Assembly (NCBI RefSeq): GCF_023630175.1
Contig: NZ_JALLIN010000030.1
Span: 32,797-96,796 of the forward strand
DNA length: 64,000 bases
Source: Streptomyces cellostaticus
Lineage (GTDB): Bacteria; Actinomycetota; Actinomycetes; Streptomycetales; Streptomycetaceae
Direction: 5' to 3'
Every line of letters starts with the position of its first letter. Positions within the stretch are counted from its first letter, which is position 1. The notes below the pieces were generated by a model that worked only from the letters and a program-made list of their open reading frames with translations, searched no databases and was not told where the DNA came from. A program made the position numbers and the translations under genes. This document shows, one piece after another, positions 7,486 through 15,990 of the stretch.

Positions 7486-7827
7486 ATGCCGGCCGGGTCC
7501 AGCCCCAAACGCGAACGCCAGTACGAGCACATCAAGGAGAGCGCGCGGGAGCGGGGCGAAAGCACCGAGCGCGCGAAGGAGATCGCCGCGCGGACCGTGA
7601 ACAAGGAACGCGCGCGGTCCGGCGAGTCCCGGACCGCCGGCCGCAGCTCCACGCAGGACCTGTCGTCCGGCAGGCGCGGCGGCCTGCGGTCGGGCAGCCG
7701 GGCCGGCTCCCGAGGGCCGACCCGCGACCAGCTCTACGACGAGGCCAGGCGGCGCGGTGTCGAGGGCCGCTCCCACATGGACAAGGACCAGTTGCGGCGC
7801 GCGCTGGACGAGGAAGGGAAGGGCTGA
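7486..7827 (+). CDS. Small basic protein with Rho-N-like C-terminus (plasmid-stabilisation-type annotation)
   Basis: This 113-residue protein is very rich in Arg, Lys, Glu and Ser. Residues 1-45 (PKRERQYEHIKESARERGES, then RAKEIAARTVNKERAR) look like a charged helical DNA-associated segment. A low-complexity Ser/Gly/Arg linker follows, and the last 35 residues (TRDQLYDEARRRGVEGRS, MDKDQLRRAL) resemble the Rho-termination-factor N-terminal/SAP-like fold. Homologues are often called plasmid stabilisation proteins without evidence. ATG 7486 is preceded by AGGAGGGAG. Likely a nucleic-acid-binding protein. Confidence 0.75.
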   Translation: MPAGSSPKRERQYEHIKESARERGESTERAKEIAARTVNKERARSGESRTAGRSSTQDLSSGRRGGLRSGSRAGSRGPTRDQLYDEARRRGVEGRSHMDKDQLRRALDEEGKG

Positions 7828-7841
7828 CCGGCTCCGGTCAG
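7824..7841. terminator. Short dyad spanning both convergent stop codons
   Basis: CTGACCGG and CCGGTCAG flank two bases, so the dyad covers the stop codons of both genes. It may act as a weak bidirectional terminator; its arms are short. Confidence 0.35.
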
Positions 7842-8134
7842 TCCGCCGGCTGCCGGTGGCGGTCCAGCTCCGGGGCCGTCTTCGTGGCGCGGAACTCCGT
7901 GATGCGGTACGCGCACACCCCGGCGGCGACGAACGGGTCGCCCCCGGTGACCTCCTCGATGCGGGCGCGGTCCTCCGCGACGGCGAGGATCACTCCGCCG
8001 TCGCGGGGCTCCTTGCGACCCGAGGCCAGGAAGTGGCCGTTCTCGTACTGCTCGTCCAGCCAGGCCCGGTGCGCCGGCAGCGCGGCGTCGACCTCGTCGA
8101 GCGGGGCGGTGTACGTCAGCTCCAGTACGAACAT
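7838..8134 (-). CDS. YciI-family protein
   Basis: This 98-residue ferredoxin-fold protein has the YciI/DGPF signature: MFVLELTYTAPLDEVDA, AHRAWLDEQYENGHFLASG and GGVILAVAEDRARIEEVTGGDPF, with the histidine and aspartate that form the putative active site of the family. The in-cell role is unknown. ATG 8134 was chosen; a GTG two codons upstream (8140) is possible. It converges with the small basic protein gene, 10 bases apart. Confidence 0.85.
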   Translation of the reverse strand: MFVLELTYTAPLDEVDAALPAHRAWLDEQYENGHFLASGRKEPRDGGVILAVAEDRARIEEVTGGDPFVAAGVCAYRITEFRATKTAPELDRHRQPAD

Positions 8135-8194
8135 GATCACGAGCCTACCCCGGCACCCGCCGGGCCGTCCCCGGGTCGTACAGTCCGGTCCACC

Positions 8195-8917
8195 ATGAGA
8201 ACCGTAGGCGTGCCCGCGAACTGGCCGGCGACCGAGGAGGAGGCCCGCGCCGTACAGGACGCACTGCGCGGGCGGGTGGTCCTCGACGAGCCGGGGCCGC
8301 CGCCCGGGTCGGGGCGGGTGACGGGCGTGGACGTCGCGTACGACGACGAACGCGACCTCGTCGCCGCGGCGGCCGTCGTCCTGGACGCGGCCACCCTGGA
8401 GGTCGTCGCCGAGGCCACGGCGGTCGGCCGGATCTCCTTCCCCTACGTACCCGGGCTGCTGGCCTTCCGCGAGATCCCGACCGTGCGGGCGGCCCTGGAC
8501 GCCCTGCCCTGCCCGCCCGGCCTGGTGGTCTGCGACGGCTACGGCCTCGCCCACCCGCGCCGCTTCGGCCTCGCCAGCCACCTCGGCGTCCTCACCGGCC
8601 TGCCGACGATCGGCGTCGCCAAAAGCCCCTTCGCCTTCACCCACGCCGAGCCCGCCCTCCTCCGCGGCGGCTCCGCCCCGCTCCTCGCCGGACCCGAGGA
8701 GGTGGGCCGGGCGCTGCGGACCCGGTCCCACGTCAAACCGGTCTTCGTCTCCGTGGGGCATCGCACCACGCTGGACAACGCCCTGGCGCACACCCTGGCA
8801 CTGACCCCCCGGTACCGCCTGCCGGAGTCGACCCGCCGGGCGGATTCGCTGTGCAGACGGGCGCTGAAGCAGGCGGTCGCGGGGGAGGGGGGCGTCGGCC
8901 CGTCGAGCGGGTCGTGA
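8195..8917 (+). CDS. nfi: Endonuclease V (deoxyinosine 3'-endonuclease)
   Basis: Endonuclease V cuts DNA one base 3' of deoxyinosine and other lesions. The 240-residue protein carries the metal-binding residues of the family: D46 in GVDVAYD, E93 in FREIP and D114 in CDGYGLAHPRRFG, followed by the conserved GLPTIGVAKS stretch. ATG 8195 lies 60 bases past the divergent YciI gene. The C-terminal 15 residues are Gly/Ser-rich. Confidence 0.92.
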   Translation: MRTVGVPANWPATEEEARAVQDALRGRVVLDEPGPPPGSGRVTGVDVAYDDERDLVAAAAVVLDAATLEVVAEATAVGRISFPYVPGLLAFREIPTVRAALDALPCPPGLVVCDGYGLAHPRRFGLASHLGVLTGLPTIGVAKSPFAFTHAEPALLRGGSAPLLAGPEEVGRALRTRSHVKPVFVSVGHRTTLDNALAHTLALTPRYRLPESTRRADSLCRRALKQAVAGEGGVGPSSGS

Positions 8918-9021
8918 ACGCCGCCCGCGAGGACGCCGCCCCCGGGCTCGTGGTGCCCGCCGGGCTCGGCCGGATCTCCGGGTGGTCCGCACCTCGGCGC
9001 GAATGACCCCTCCAGCGCCGG

Positions 9022-10200
9022 TCAGCGGCCGGCCGCCACACGGAAGCGGATGCCGGCCCCGCGCAGCCGCCCGGTGAGCGCGTCACCCATCGCCACCGCG
9101 GTGGTGACCTGCCCGGCCGTCGGCGGGAGATCGTCGAAGGCCAGGCAGAGCGCCGACTCGGCGAACATCTTCGCCGTCTCCCCGTAGCCCGGATCGCCGC
9201 CCGAGACCTCGGTGTACACGCGCCGCCCGCCGCCCTCGCCGACGAAGCGGACCCGGAACCAGCTCCGCGCCCGCTTCTCGGCGCTCGGTCCGTCCCCGGG
9301 CCTGAGCCGGTCCGAGAGCCAGTGCCGGACGGGCGGCACCTGGGCGGCCGCGGCGATCGCGCCCACGGCGGCGGCTCCGCCCGCGGCCACCGGCAGGCGC
9401 CGGACGGCCGCGTAGTGGCGGTAGCGGAAGTCGGGACCGTACCGCTCCAGCGCCTTCGCCGAGCGGCGCACGATCTGCGGGTCGATGGTCGGCAGCGGCA
9501 GTGCCCAGGCGCCCACCTCCCGGGCGAACCGGGGCGTCCCCGCAGGCGCCGACACCCGGCGCCCCAGCAGCCGCGGCTCGTGCCGCCGCCGCTCCCGGGC
9601 CGCGGCCGCCATCTGCCGGCCGCGCGCGAACTGGTTCAGCGCCGAGGCCAGCGTGCCGCCGGAGAAGGCGGCGTCAGCCGTCACGAACCCGTCCACGGTC
9701 AGCGGCACGCCCTCCGGGAGCTGCCGGACCGTGAAGTGCACGCCCAGGTCGTGCGGTACGGAGTCGAAACCGCAGGCGTGCACCAGACGGGCGCCGGTCT
9801 CCCGCGCGCGTGCGTCGTGCCGGACGTACATCAGGTCGACGAACTCGGGCTCGCCGGTGAGGTCCAGGTAGTCGGTCCCGGCGTCCGCGCAGGCGGCCAC
9901 CAGGTCCTCGCCGTACTCCAGGTACGGGCCCACGGTCGTGGCCACCACGCGCGCGTGCTCGGCGAGAGCGCGCAGGGTGGCCGGATCCCGTACGTCCGCG
10001 CGGAGCGTCCCGACGCCGGAACCGCCGGGCAGCCGCGCCCGCAGCCGCTCCAGGGCGAGTTCGTCGCGGCCCGCGACCGCCCAGCGCAGATCCTCGGGCG
10101 CGTGTGCCGCCAGGTACTCCGCGGTGAGCGTGCCGACGAAGCCGGTGGCCCCGAAGAGCACCAGGTCGTAGGGACGATCCGTCCTCTTTAGCCTGCTCAT
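9022..10200 (-). CDS. Saccharopine-dehydrogenase-like / trans-acting enoyl reductase family protein
   Basis: The 392-residue protein starts with a Rossmann NAD(P)-binding motif (DLVLFGATGFVGTLTAEYL, residues 12-30), then AVAGRD and a downstream VATTVGPYLEYGEDLVAACADAGTD-type core shared with saccharopine dehydrogenases. This subgroup contains the mycobacterial trans-acting enoyl reductases of lipid synthesis; lysine metabolism is unlikely. A hydrophobic stretch (VAAGGAAAVGAIAAAA) near 270-285 could touch the membrane. ATG 10200 has AAGGGGTGAC upstream. It diverges from the CaiB/FadA/FadB group, which fits a lipid role. Confidence 0.8.
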   Translation of the reverse strand: MSRLKRTDRPYDLVLFGATGFVGTLTAEYLAAHAPEDLRWAVAGRDELALERLRARLPGGSGVGTLRADVRDPATLRALAEHARVVATTVGPYLEYGEDLVAACADAGTDYLDLTGEPEFVDLMYVRHDARARETGARLVHACGFDSVPHDLGVHFTVRQLPEGVPLTVDGFVTADAAFSGGTLASALNQFARGRQMAAAARERRRHEPRLLGRRVSAPAGTPRFAREVGAWALPLPTIDPQIVRRSAKALERYGPDFRYRHYAAVRRLPVAAGGAAAVGAIAAAAQVPPVRHWLSDRLRPGDGPSAEKRARSWFRVRFVGEGGGRRVYTEVSGGDPGYGETAKMFAESALCLAFDDLPPTAGQVTTAVAMGDALTGRLRGAGIRFRVAAGR

Positions 10201-10328
10201 GTCACCCCTTGCCTCCGCAGCCCGCGCCGCTGTCGGTGGCTGAGGCTAGCGTGAGTGGTGGCGGGCCGGAGGGCCGCCCCGGGAACGACGGTGCCGGGCA
10301 CTTGGCTAAGCGCTTGCTCGTTCAGGTC

Positions 10329-10357
10329 TTGTGCCGAGTGGAACGTGTTCTTAGCAT
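10329..10357 (+). promoter_or_regulatory. Putative promoter of the CaiB-thiolase-FadB group
   Basis: TTGTGC at 10329-10334, a 17-base spacer and TAGCAT at 10352-10357. The ATG follows about 48 bases later with AGG as ribosome binding site. Confidence 0.45.
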
Positions 10358-10405
10358 CCTCGGTGTTACATCGGTTGTGTCACATGGACTTGGGGGCAGG
10401 ACGGC

Positions 10406-11557
10406 ATGACGACGGCAGCGACGCCGGGCCACGGTCCGCTCCGCGGTGTGCGTGTGGTCGAACTGGCCGGCATCGGGCCGGGCCCGTTCGCCGCCATGCT
10501 CCTCGCCGACCTGGGCGCCGACGTGGTGCGGGTGGACCGCCCGGGCGGCCCGGGTCTCGGGATCGACCCCGCGCACGACGTGACCAACCGCAACAAGCGC
10601 TCGGTCGTCGTCGACCTCAAGGCACCGGACGGCGCCGCGCGCGTGCTCGACCTCGCCGAACGCGCCGACATCCTCGTCGAGGGCTACCGCCCCGGCGTCG
10701 CCGAACGGCTCGGCGTCGGCCCCGCCGCCTGCCATGCCCGCAACCCCCGGCTGGTCTACGGCCGGATGACCGGCTGGGGCCAGGACGGCCCCCTCGCCGA
10801 CCGCGCCGGCCACGACGTGACGTACATCGCGCTCACCGGCACCCTCGGCATGATCGGCCGCCCCGGCGAGCCCCCGGCCGTCCCCGCCAACCTGCTCGGC
10901 GACTACGCGGGCGGCTCCCTCTACCTGGTCGTCGGAGTCCTGGCGGCCCTGCACCACGCGCGCGCCACCGGCACCGGCCAGGTCGTGGACGCGGCCATCG
11001 TGGACGGCACCGCGCACCTGTCGACGATGATCCACGGCATGCTGTCCGCCGGCGGCTGGCAGGACCGGCGCGGCGTCAACCTCCTGGACGGCGGCTGTCC
11101 GTACTACGGCACCTACGAGACCGCCGACGGCGGCCACATGGCGGTGGGCGCCCTGGAGGCGCGGTTCTGCGCGGAGTTCCTGCACCTGCTCGGCCTGGAC
11201 CACCTGGCCGGGGCCCGGGACGACTGGGCCCGCTGGGGCGAGCTGCGCGAACAGGTCGCCGCCCGTTTCAGAACCCGCACCCGGGACGAGTGGACGGCCC
11301 TCTTCGAGGGCTCGGACGCGTGCGTGGCCCCGGTGCTGTCCCTGCGCGAGGCCCCGCACCACCCGCACCTGGCCGCCCGCGGCACCTTCACCGACCACGG
11401 CGGCATCACCCAGCCGGCCCCCGCCCCCCGCTTCTCCGCGACCCCCACCGGCGTCCGCACCGGCCCCGCCCGGCCCGGTGCCGACAGCGGGACGGTGGCG
11501 CGGGACTGGGGCATACCCGACCTCGTGAGCGACGACCTCGTCCCGGACGCCGGCTGA
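10406..11557 (+). CDS. CaiB/BaiF-family CoA transferase, alpha-methylacyl-CoA racemase type
   Basis: The 383-residue protein has the class III CoA-transferase N-terminus (RGVRVVELAGIGPGPFAAMLLADLGADVVRV), the NKRSVVVDLK strand and the catalytic aspartate D166 in LLGDYAGGSLYLV. The single-domain form with GIGPGPF is typical of alpha-methylacyl-CoA racemases, which epimerise 2-methyl branched acyl-CoAs so that they can enter beta-oxidation. It is followed at 78 bases by a thiolase and FadB, which supports a role in breakdown of branched fatty acids. Confidence 0.88.
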   Translation: MTTAATPGHGPLRGVRVVELAGIGPGPFAAMLLADLGADVVRVDRPGGPGLGIDPAHDVTNRNKRSVVVDLKAPDGAARVLDLAERADILVEGYRPGVAERLGVGPAACHARNPRLVYGRMTGWGQDGPLADRAGHDVTYIALTGTLGMIGRPGEPPAVPANLLGDYAGGSLYLVVGVLAALHHARATGTGQVVDAAIVDGTAHLSTMIHGMLSAGGWQDRRGVNLLDGGCPYYGTYETADGGHMAVGALEARFCAEFLHLLGLDHLAGARDDWARWGELREQVAARFRTRTRDEWTALFEGSDACVAPVLSLREAPHHPHLAARGTFTDHGGITQPAPAPRFSATPTGVRTGPARPGADSGTVARDWGIPDLVSDDLVPDAG

Positions 11558-11635
11558 CCCCGGCCACCGGGCCCCGACGCCCCCCGCCCTCGGCGACCGA
11601 GTCCCGCTCGGCCCACCCTCCCGAAAGGCACATCA

Positions 11636-12850
11636 GTGAGCACCGAAGCGTACGTGTACGACGCGATCCGCACCCCGCGCGGCCGCGGCAAGGCGAACGG
11701 CGCCCTGCACGGCACGAAGCCCATCGACCTGGTCGTCGGTCTCATCCACGAGATCCGTGACCGCTTCCCGGACCTCGACCCGGCCGCGATCGACGACATC
11801 GTGCTCGGCGTCGTCGGACCCGTGGGCGACCAGGGTTCCGACATCGCCCGGATCGCCGCGATCGCCGCAGGGCTGCCGGACACCGTCGCGGGCCTCCAGG
11901 AGAACCGCTTCTGCGCGTCCGGCCTGGAGGCTGTCAACCTGGCCGCGGCCAAGATCCGCTCGGGCTGGGAGGACATGGTCCTGGCGGGCGGCGTGGAGTC
12001 CATGTCGCGCGTGCCGATGGCCTCGGACGGCGGCGCCTGGTTCAACGACCCGATGACCAACCTGTCCGTCAACTTCGTGCCGCAGGGCATCGGCGCCGAC
12101 CTCATCGCCACCATCGAGGGCTTCTCCCGCCGGGACGTCGACGAGTACGCCGCCCTCTCCCAGGAGCGCGCCGCCACCGCCTGGAAGGAGGGCCGCTTCG
12201 ACCGCTCCGTCGTCCCCGTCAGGGACCGCAGCGGCCTGGTCGTCCTCGACCACGACGAGCACATGCGCCCCGGCACCACCGCCGACTCGCTCGCCGGGCT
12301 CAAGCCGTCGTTCGCGGACATCGGCGAGCTGGGCGGCTTCGACGCGGTCGCCCTGCAGAAGTACCACTGGGTGGAGCGGATCGATCACGTCCACCACGCC
12401 GGCAACTCCTCCGGCATCGTCGACGGTGCCTCCCTCGTCGCGATCGGCTCCAAGGAGACCGGCGAGCGGTACGGCCTGACCCCCCGCGCCCGGATCGTCT
12501 CCGCCGCCGTCTCGGGCTCCGAGCCGACCATCATGCTCACCGGCCCCGCCCCGGCGGCCCGCAAGGCGCTCGCCAGGGCCGGGCTGACCATCGACGACAT
12601 CGACCTGGTCGAGATCAACGAGGCGTTCGCGGCGGTCGTGCTGCGCTTCGTGAAGGACATGGGCCTGTCCCTGGACAAGGTCAACGTCAACGGCGGAGCC
12701 ATCGCCCTCGGCCACCCGCTCGGCGCGACCGGCGCCATCATCCTCGGCTCGCTCATCGACGAGCTGGAGCGCCAGGACAAGCGCTACGGCCTGGCCACCC
12801 TGTGCGTGGGCGGTGGCATGGGCATCGCCACCATCGTCGAGCGCGTCTGA
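11636..12850 (+). CDS. fadA: Acetyl-CoA C-acyltransferase (thiolase, FadA type)
   Basis: The 404-residue thiolase catalyses the last, thiolytic step of beta-oxidation. Active-site residues are in place: C93 in ENRFCASGLEAV, H360 in GGAIALGHPLGATG and C390 in TLCVGGGMG. Start GTG 11636 has GAAAGG upstream. It is directly followed by fadB 41 bases later, so the two form the trifunctional beta-oxidation pair. Confidence 0.95.
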   Translation: MSTEAYVYDAIRTPRGRGKANGALHGTKPIDLVVGLIHEIRDRFPDLDPAAIDDIVLGVVGPVGDQGSDIARIAAIAAGLPDTVAGLQENRFCASGLEAVNLAAAKIRSGWEDMVLAGGVESMSRVPMASDGGAWFNDPMTNLSVNFVPQGIGADLIATIEGFSRRDVDEYAALSQERAATAWKEGRFDRSVVPVRDRSGLVVLDHDEHMRPGTTADSLAGLKPSFADIGELGGFDAVALQKYHWVERIDHVHHAGNSSGIVDGASLVAIGSKETGERYGLTPRARIVSAAVSGSEPTIMLTGPAPAARKALARAGLTIDDIDLVEINEAFAAVVLRFVKDMGLSLDKVNVNGGAIALGHPLGATGAIILGSLIDELERQDKRYGLATLCVGGGMGIATIVERV

Positions 12851-12891
12851 ACTCCCCGCGGAACCACGAGACCTCAACGGAGACGACTGTC

Positions 12892-15072
12892 ATGACCGAG
12901 AGCACCACCATCCGCTGGGAGCAGGACGACACCGGTGTCGTCACCCTCGTCCTCGACGATCCCGACCAGTCCGCGAACACCATGAACCAGGCGTTCCGCG
13001 CCTCCCTGGCCGCGGTCACCGACCGGCTGGAGGCCGAGAAGGACTCCATCCGCGGCGTCATCCTCACCTCCGCCAAGAAGACGTTCTTCGCCGGCGGCGA
13101 CCTGCGCGACCTGATCCGGGTCACCCCGGAGACCGCCCAGGAGCTCTTCGAGGGCGGGCTCGCCATCAAGCGGAACCTGCGCCGTATCGAGACCCTCGGC
13201 AAGCCCGTGGTCGCCGCCATCAACGGCGCGGCCCTCGGCGGCGGCTACGAACTCGCCCTCGCCTGCCACCACCGTGTCGCCCTCGACACCTCCGGCACCA
13301 GGATCGGCTGCCCCGAGGTCACCCTCGGCCTGCTCCCCGGCGGAGGCGGCGTCGTGCGCACCGTCCGGCTGCTGGGCATCGCCGACGCCCTGCTCAAGGT
13401 GCTCCTCCAGGGGCAGCAGTACAACGCGCGCCGCGCCCAGGAGAACGGCCTGGTCCACGAGGTCGCCGCCACCCCCGAGGAACTGCTCGCCAAGGCCCGC
13501 GCCTTCATCGACGCCAATCCCGCGGCGCAGCAGCCCTGGGACCGGCCCGGCTACCGGATCCCCGGCGGCACGCCCGCCAACCCGAAGTTCGCCGCCAACC
13601 TGCCCGCCTTCCCGGCGAACCTGCGCAAGCAGACGAACGGCGCCCCCTACCCGGCCCCGCGCGCCATCCTGGCCGCGGCCGTCGAGGGTTCCCAGGTCGA
13701 CTTCGAGACCGCCCAGGTCATCGAGGCCCGCTACTTCGTGGAGCTGGCCGCCGGACAGACCTCGAAGAACATGATCCAGGCCTTCTTCTTCGACCTCCAG
13801 GCCGTGAACTCGGGCGCCAACCGCCCGAAGGGCGTCGAGCCCCGCACGGTCCGCAGGGTCGCCGTGCTCGGCGCCGGGATGATGGGCGCCGGGATCGCCT
13901 ACTCCTGTGCCCGGGCGGGCATCGAGGTCGTCCTGAAGGACGTTTCGCCGGAGGCCGCCCTCAAGGGCAAGGGCTACTCCGAGAAGCTGTGCGCCAAGGC
14001 CGTCGCCAGGGGCCGCACCAGCCAGGAGAAGGCCGACGCGCTGCTCGCCCGGATCACGCCCACCGCCGAGGCGGCCGACCTCGCGGGCTGCGACGCGGTC
14101 ATCGAGGCCGTCTTCGAGGACACCTCGCTCAAGCACAAGGTCTTCCAGGAGATCGAGTCCGTCGTCGCGCCCGACGCGCTGCTGTGCTCGAACACCTCCA
14201 CCCTGCCCATCACCGCGCTGGCCGAGGGCGTGCAGCGCCAGGGCGACTTCATCGGACTGCACTTCTTCTCGCCCGTCGACAAGATGCCGCTGGTCGAGAT
14301 CATCAAGGGGGAGCGCACCGGCGACGAGGCCCTGGCCCGGGCCTTCGACCTGGTCCGGCAGATCAACAAGACGCCGATCGTCGTCAACGACTCGCGCGGC
14401 TTCTTCACCTCCCGCGTGATCGGCCACTTCATCAACGAGGGTGTGGCGATGGTCGGCGAGGGCGTCGAGCCCGCCTCCGTGGAGCAGGCCGCCGCCCAGG
14501 CCGGCTACCCGGCCAAGGTGCTCTCCCTCATGGACGAGCTGACCCTCACCCTCCCGCGCAAGATCCGGAACGAGTCGAGGCGGGCGGTCGAGGAGGCGGG
14601 CGGCACCTGGAGCGCGCACCCGGCGGAGGCGGTCATCGACCGACTGGTCGACGAGTTCGGCCGCACCGGGCGCAGCGGCGGCGCCGGCTTCTACGACTAC
14701 ACGGAGGACGGCGGGCGGGCCGGCCTCTGGCCGGGCCTGCGCGAGCACTTCACGCAGGCCGGGCACGAGATCCCGTTCCGGGACATGCAGGAGCGGATGC
14801 TCTTCGCCGAGGCGCTCGACACCGTGCGGCTCCTGGAGGAGGGCGTGCTGACCTCGGTCGCCGACGCCAACATCGGCTCCATCCTCGGCATCGGCTTCCC
14901 GGGCTGGACCGGCGGCGTGCTGCAGTACATCAACGGCTACGAGGGCGGCCTGCCCGGATTCGTCGCACGCGCGCGTGAGCTCGCCGAGCGCTACGGCGAG
15001 CGGTTCACCCCGCCCGCGCTGCTGGTGGCCAAGGCGGAGAAGGGGGAGCGGTTCGGCGACTCCCGCTCATGA
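12892..15072 (+). CDS. fadB: Fatty-acid oxidation multifunctional protein (enoyl-CoA hydratase / 3-hydroxyacyl-CoA dehydrogenase)
   Basis: The 726-residue protein joins an N-terminal enoyl-CoA hydratase/isomerase domain (about 10-200; oxyanion residues in FFAGGDLRDL and NGAALGGGYELALA) to a 3-hydroxyacyl-CoA dehydrogenase with NAD motif VAVLGAGMMGAGIAY near 320 and FFSPVDKMPLVEI further on, then the C-terminal helical domains. It performs the hydration and oxidation steps of beta-oxidation. ATG 12892 has GGAG upstream. Its stop codon directly abuts the stop of the convergent MerR gene at 15067. Confidence 0.95.
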   Translation: MTESTTIRWEQDDTGVVTLVLDDPDQSANTMNQAFRASLAAVTDRLEAEKDSIRGVILTSAKKTFFAGGDLRDLIRVTPETAQELFEGGLAIKRNLRRIETLGKPVVAAINGAALGGGYELALACHHRVALDTSGTRIGCPEVTLGLLPGGGGVVRTVRLLGIADALLKVLLQGQQYNARRAQENGLVHEVAATPEELLAKARAFIDANPAAQQPWDRPGYRIPGGTPANPKFAANLPAFPANLRKQTNGAPYPAPRAILAAAVEGSQVDFETAQVIEARYFVELAAGQTSKNMIQAFFFDLQAVNSGANRPKGVEPRTVRRVAVLGAGMMGAGIAYSCARAGIEVVLKDVSPEAALKGKGYSEKLCAKAVARGRTSQEKADALLARITPTAEAADLAGCDAVIEAVFEDTSLKHKVFQEIESVVAPDALLCSNTSTLPITALAEGVQRQGDFIGLHFFSPVDKMPLVEIIKGERTGDEALARAFDLVRQINKTPIVVNDSRGFFTSRVIGHFINEGVAMVGEGVEPASVEQAAAQAGYPAKVLSLMDELTLTLPRKIRNESRRAVEEAGGTWSAHPAEAVIDRLVDEFGRTGRSGGAGFYDYTEDGGRAGLWPGLREHFTQAGHEIPFRDMQERMLFAEALDTVRLLEEGVLTSVADANIGSILGIGFPGWTGGVLQYINGYEGGLPGFVARARELAERYGERFTPPALLVAKAEKGERFGDSRS

Positions 15073-15777
15073 CCCGGTGAGCCACTCGCTCAGCTCTTCC
15101 CGCAGCGAGCGCTGGAACGTCGACAGCAGCGCCTGCACCACCAGCGGGTGCATGTGCGCCGACAGGGACTGCACGTCCCGCGCGTCACGCTCGGCCACCT
15201 CGCCGCGGAAGAGCTGGGCCAGCTCACGGGCCGCGGCGCGCGAGTGCTCGACGAGCACCTTGCGCGCCGCGAGGATCGCGTCCTGCGACAGCGGTACGTC
15301 CAGCAGTCGCAGGCCGAGCCGGAGCAGCCCGGTGTCGACGCGGAAGACGTCCTCGCCCTCCTGACGCACGACGTCCATCGCGGCCAGCCGCTCCATGTCC
15401 CCGGACGCCAGCGGCCGTCCCGCCCGCCGCTCCAGTTCCCGGCGCGACACCCTCTCCGGCGCCTCCGGTGCCCAGGACGCGACCACCGCGCGGTGGATGG
15501 CCAGGTCGTGCGGGCCGAGGTCGGGCGGAAGCTGCCGCAGGTACCGCTCGATCGCCGCCAGGGTCATGCCCTGCTGCTGGAGCTCCTCGATCAGGGCCAG
15601 CCGCGCCACGTGCCCGGGGCCGTAGTGCCCCACTCGGCGCGGGCCGATCTCCGGCGGCGGGAGCAGGCCCCTGCTGCCGTAGAAGCGGACGGTGCGGACC
15701 GTGACGCCCGTCCGCGCGGCCAGCTCGTCGATGGTGAGGGCCGGCTCGCCGTCCCCGGTCGTGGCGTCCGTCGTCAT
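15067..15777 (-). CDS. MerR-family transcriptional regulator
   Basis: The 236-residue protein begins with the MerR winged helix (LTIDELAARTGVTVRTVRFY, then GLLPPPEIGPRRVGHY and HVARLALIEELQQQGMTLAAI), followed by a long C-terminal region (about 80-236) without a recognisable metal-cysteine pattern, so an effector other than a simple metal is likely. ATG 15777 lacks a clear Shine-Dalgarno. It overlaps the end of fadB by six bases and is divergent from the amino-acid permease. A dyad at 15813-15829 between them is a candidate operator. Confidence 0.88.
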   Translation of the reverse strand: MTTDATTGDGEPALTIDELAARTGVTVRTVRFYGSRGLLPPPEIGPRRVGHYGPGHVARLALIEELQQQGMTLAAIERYLRQLPPDLGPHDLAIHRAVVASWAPEAPERVSRRELERRAGRPLASGDMERLAAMDVVRQEGEDVFRVDTGLLRLGLRLLDVPLSQDAILAARKVLVEHSRAAARELAQLFRGEVAERDARDVQSLSAHMHPLVVQALLSTFQRSLREELSEWLTGS

Positions 15778-15812
15778 GTGCAGCAGTATCGCTGTCCCAC
15801 CAGTGGTGTGAA

Positions 15813-15829
15813 ACATGTGTCGACCATGT
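15813..15829. promoter_or_regulatory. Dyad ACATG-N7-CATGT between MerR and permease genes
   Basis: An inverted repeat lies about 36 bases upstream of the merR start and 160 upstream of the permease start. Its position suggests autoregulation by the MerR protein; function is not shown by sequence alone. Confidence 0.35.
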
Positions 15830-15922
15830 GAGAAGAGCCCCGGTGTGACATGAACCATCGCATGGACGGTGATCTCCCTGGGAAGTTGCTGCTTTGGTCT
15901 GTACCGCGACTCACCAGGGGTG

Positions 15923-15967
15923 GTGCGGGCCAGGACCCGCACGAACCCCGGACCCACGAGGTCCGGG
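15923..15967 (+). promoter_or_regulatory. Two adjacent hairpins in the permease 5' leader
   Basis: GTGCGGG / CCCGCAC (15923-15929 with 15936-15942) is followed after four bases by CCCGGACC / GGTCCGGG (15947-15954 with 15960-15967). Both stems are perfect and end about 10 bases before the GGAAGTGG ribosome binding site of the permease, so they may control its translation or transcription. Confidence 0.45.
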
Positions 15968-15990
15968 CGCACCAGGAAGTGGAACCACCC

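Noticed and set aside
12813..14978. Long open frame (721 codons) overlapping fadB
   Set aside because: Out-of-frame shadow of fadB; composition almost wholly Arg, Pro and Gly.
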